Below, piece by piece: positions 63,478-64,000 of a stretch of 64,000 nt of DNA. The stretch covers positions 2,540,001 through 2,604,000 of the forward strand of contig NZ_CP120416.1 in the NCBI RefSeq assembly GCF_032773895.1. The letters are read 5' to 3'. The notes below the pieces were generated by a model. That model made no database searches, was not told where the DNA came from, and saw nothing but the letters and a program-made list of their open reading frames with translations. The translations under genes were made by a program, and so were the position numbers. Each line of letters starts with the position of its first letter. Within the stretch, counting starts at the first letter, position 1. This DNA comes from Teredinibacter sp. KSP-S5-2. Its GTDB lineage: Bacteria; Pseudomonadota; Gammaproteobacteria; Pseudomonadales; Cellvibrionaceae.

Positions 63478-64000
63478 TTATTGGTACCAATAACCTTTCG
63501 GTTCAATATCAAACCAGACAAGATGATGGTCAGAAGACACCACGGGATACCCACTTCCCACTAGATAGCGGGTTTGATCTTTTTCTCTCGGCCAGAAAAC
63601 ACCGCCGCAAACAGGTTTTAAACCTCGCTTGGAAGGCAAAACATAATCCACTCTCAAATTACCGGGGTTAGCAGGGTTAAAATCACCCGTATCCATTAAC
63701 GGCGAAGCAATATGAAGATCATTATATTGCCCTTCCAACTCGGCATCTTCATCCGCACCGAGACTGGCCGGCGTCATTTGCGTGTCTATTCGTGGATGAG
63801 ACAACAACTGCATAATTGCATTATTGGTACTGTCTCCATCAATCGGGTCGGCATTGTAATCCCCGAGAATAACAAAGGCTTTGCTGCCCTTAATACCGCC
63901 TCGACGCCCCTGGTCATCATAGATATATTTTGATTGCCAGCTACCACTAACATAATCCGCCCAAAAACGTATCTCATCGTGATTACGTCGTCCATTTCTA
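63478..64000 (-). CDS. Endonuclease/exonuclease/phosphatase-family protein, C-terminal part (5' end outside window)
   Basis: The frame is open through the right edge of the window, so the N-terminal part is missing; about 173 residues are visible. The family motifs are NHDEIRFWADY, the metal and catalytic FVILGDYNADPIDGD, DYVLPS and the C-terminal SDHHLVWF. This is the Mg2+-dependent EEP fold of nucleases and phosphatases. The sequence begins RNGRRNHDEIRFW near the edge and ends with the TAA at 63478. The extracellular nuclease-type EEP proteins of marine bacteria are the nearest guess, but substrate cannot be told from this part. Confidence 0.85.
   Translation of the reverse strand, partial: RNGRRNHDEIRFWADYVSGSWQSKYIYDDQGRRGGIKGSKAFVILGDYNADPIDGDSTNNAIMQLLSHPRIDTQMTPASLGADEDAELEGQYNDLHIASPLMDTGDFNPANPGNLRVDYVLPSKRGLKPVCGGVFWPREKDQTRYLVGSGYPVVSSDHHLVWFDIEPKGYWYQ

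Overview
The window is a stretch of chromosome from a gammaproteobacterium. Gene order over two long blocks matches what I remember of Pseudomonas aeruginosa: cysG-serS-crcB-rarA-lolA-ftsK / trxB-aat-bpt-infA / clpA-clpS / cspD / icd, and sthA-nqrM-apbE-nqrFEDCBA / mfd-csiV / nagZ-psrA-like. The Na+-translocating NADH:quinone reductase, the moderate base composition, the small-protein families DUF6316 and DUF6763, and a chitinase-fold sensor suggest a marine, polysaccharide-using relative (Cellvibrionales-like). That assignment is inference; there is no rRNA or other phylogenetic marker I could align.

Left part (1-10.6 kb): the end of an RND efflux pump, a three-gene phosphorelay (PAS-rich histidine kinase, stand-alone receiver, receiver-GGDEF diguanylate cyclase), a Cache-type chemotaxis receptor and phosphoenolpyruvate carboxylase. 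An accessory patch follows (10.7-19 kb): a periplasmic solute-binding protein, a polysaccharide deacetylase-like protein, a TonB-C-domain lipoprotein, two small genes, an apparently frameshifted small gene, a DUF6316 gene behind a sigma54-like promoter, and a membrane regulator joining a chitinase-fold GH18 domain that lacks its catalytic residues to a cytoplasmic LytTR DNA-binding domain. Glutathione reductase and a small basic protein close this part.

Middle (19-37.6 kb): a dense housekeeping block for siroheme synthesis, seryl-tRNA synthetase, fluoride export, replication-fork repair, lipoprotein transport, chromosome segregation and thioredoxin reductase. It also holds a near-complete N-degron pathway (Aat, Bpt, ClpS, ClpA) within about 5 kb. 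CspD, monomeric isocitrate dehydrogenase, RluE and NudJ complete it.

A surface-glycan cluster (37.6-44.7 kb) interrupts the conserved order. It has a GT-C glycosyltransferase fused to a PA14-like domain, GtrA, a GT2 polyprenyl-phosphate sugar synthase, an LPG-synthase-type membrane protein, a phosphotransferase, a HAD phosphatase and a nucleotidyltransferase. Together these look like lipid-linked sugar synthesis and flipping with a phospho-modification branch.

Right part (44.8-64 kb): soluble transhydrogenase and the complete Na+-NQR operon with its two maturation factors (ApbE for covalent FMN, NqrM for iron). After these come the Mfd transcription-repair coupling factor, CsiV, a cold-shock protein with repeats in its leader, a purine phosphoribosyltransferase, an MscS-type channel, NagZ with a PsrA-like TetR regulator, a DUF6763 protein, and the C-terminal part of an endonuclease/exonuclease/phosphatase-family protein running off the window. 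I saw no rRNA, tRNA, CRISPR array or intact insertion sequence.
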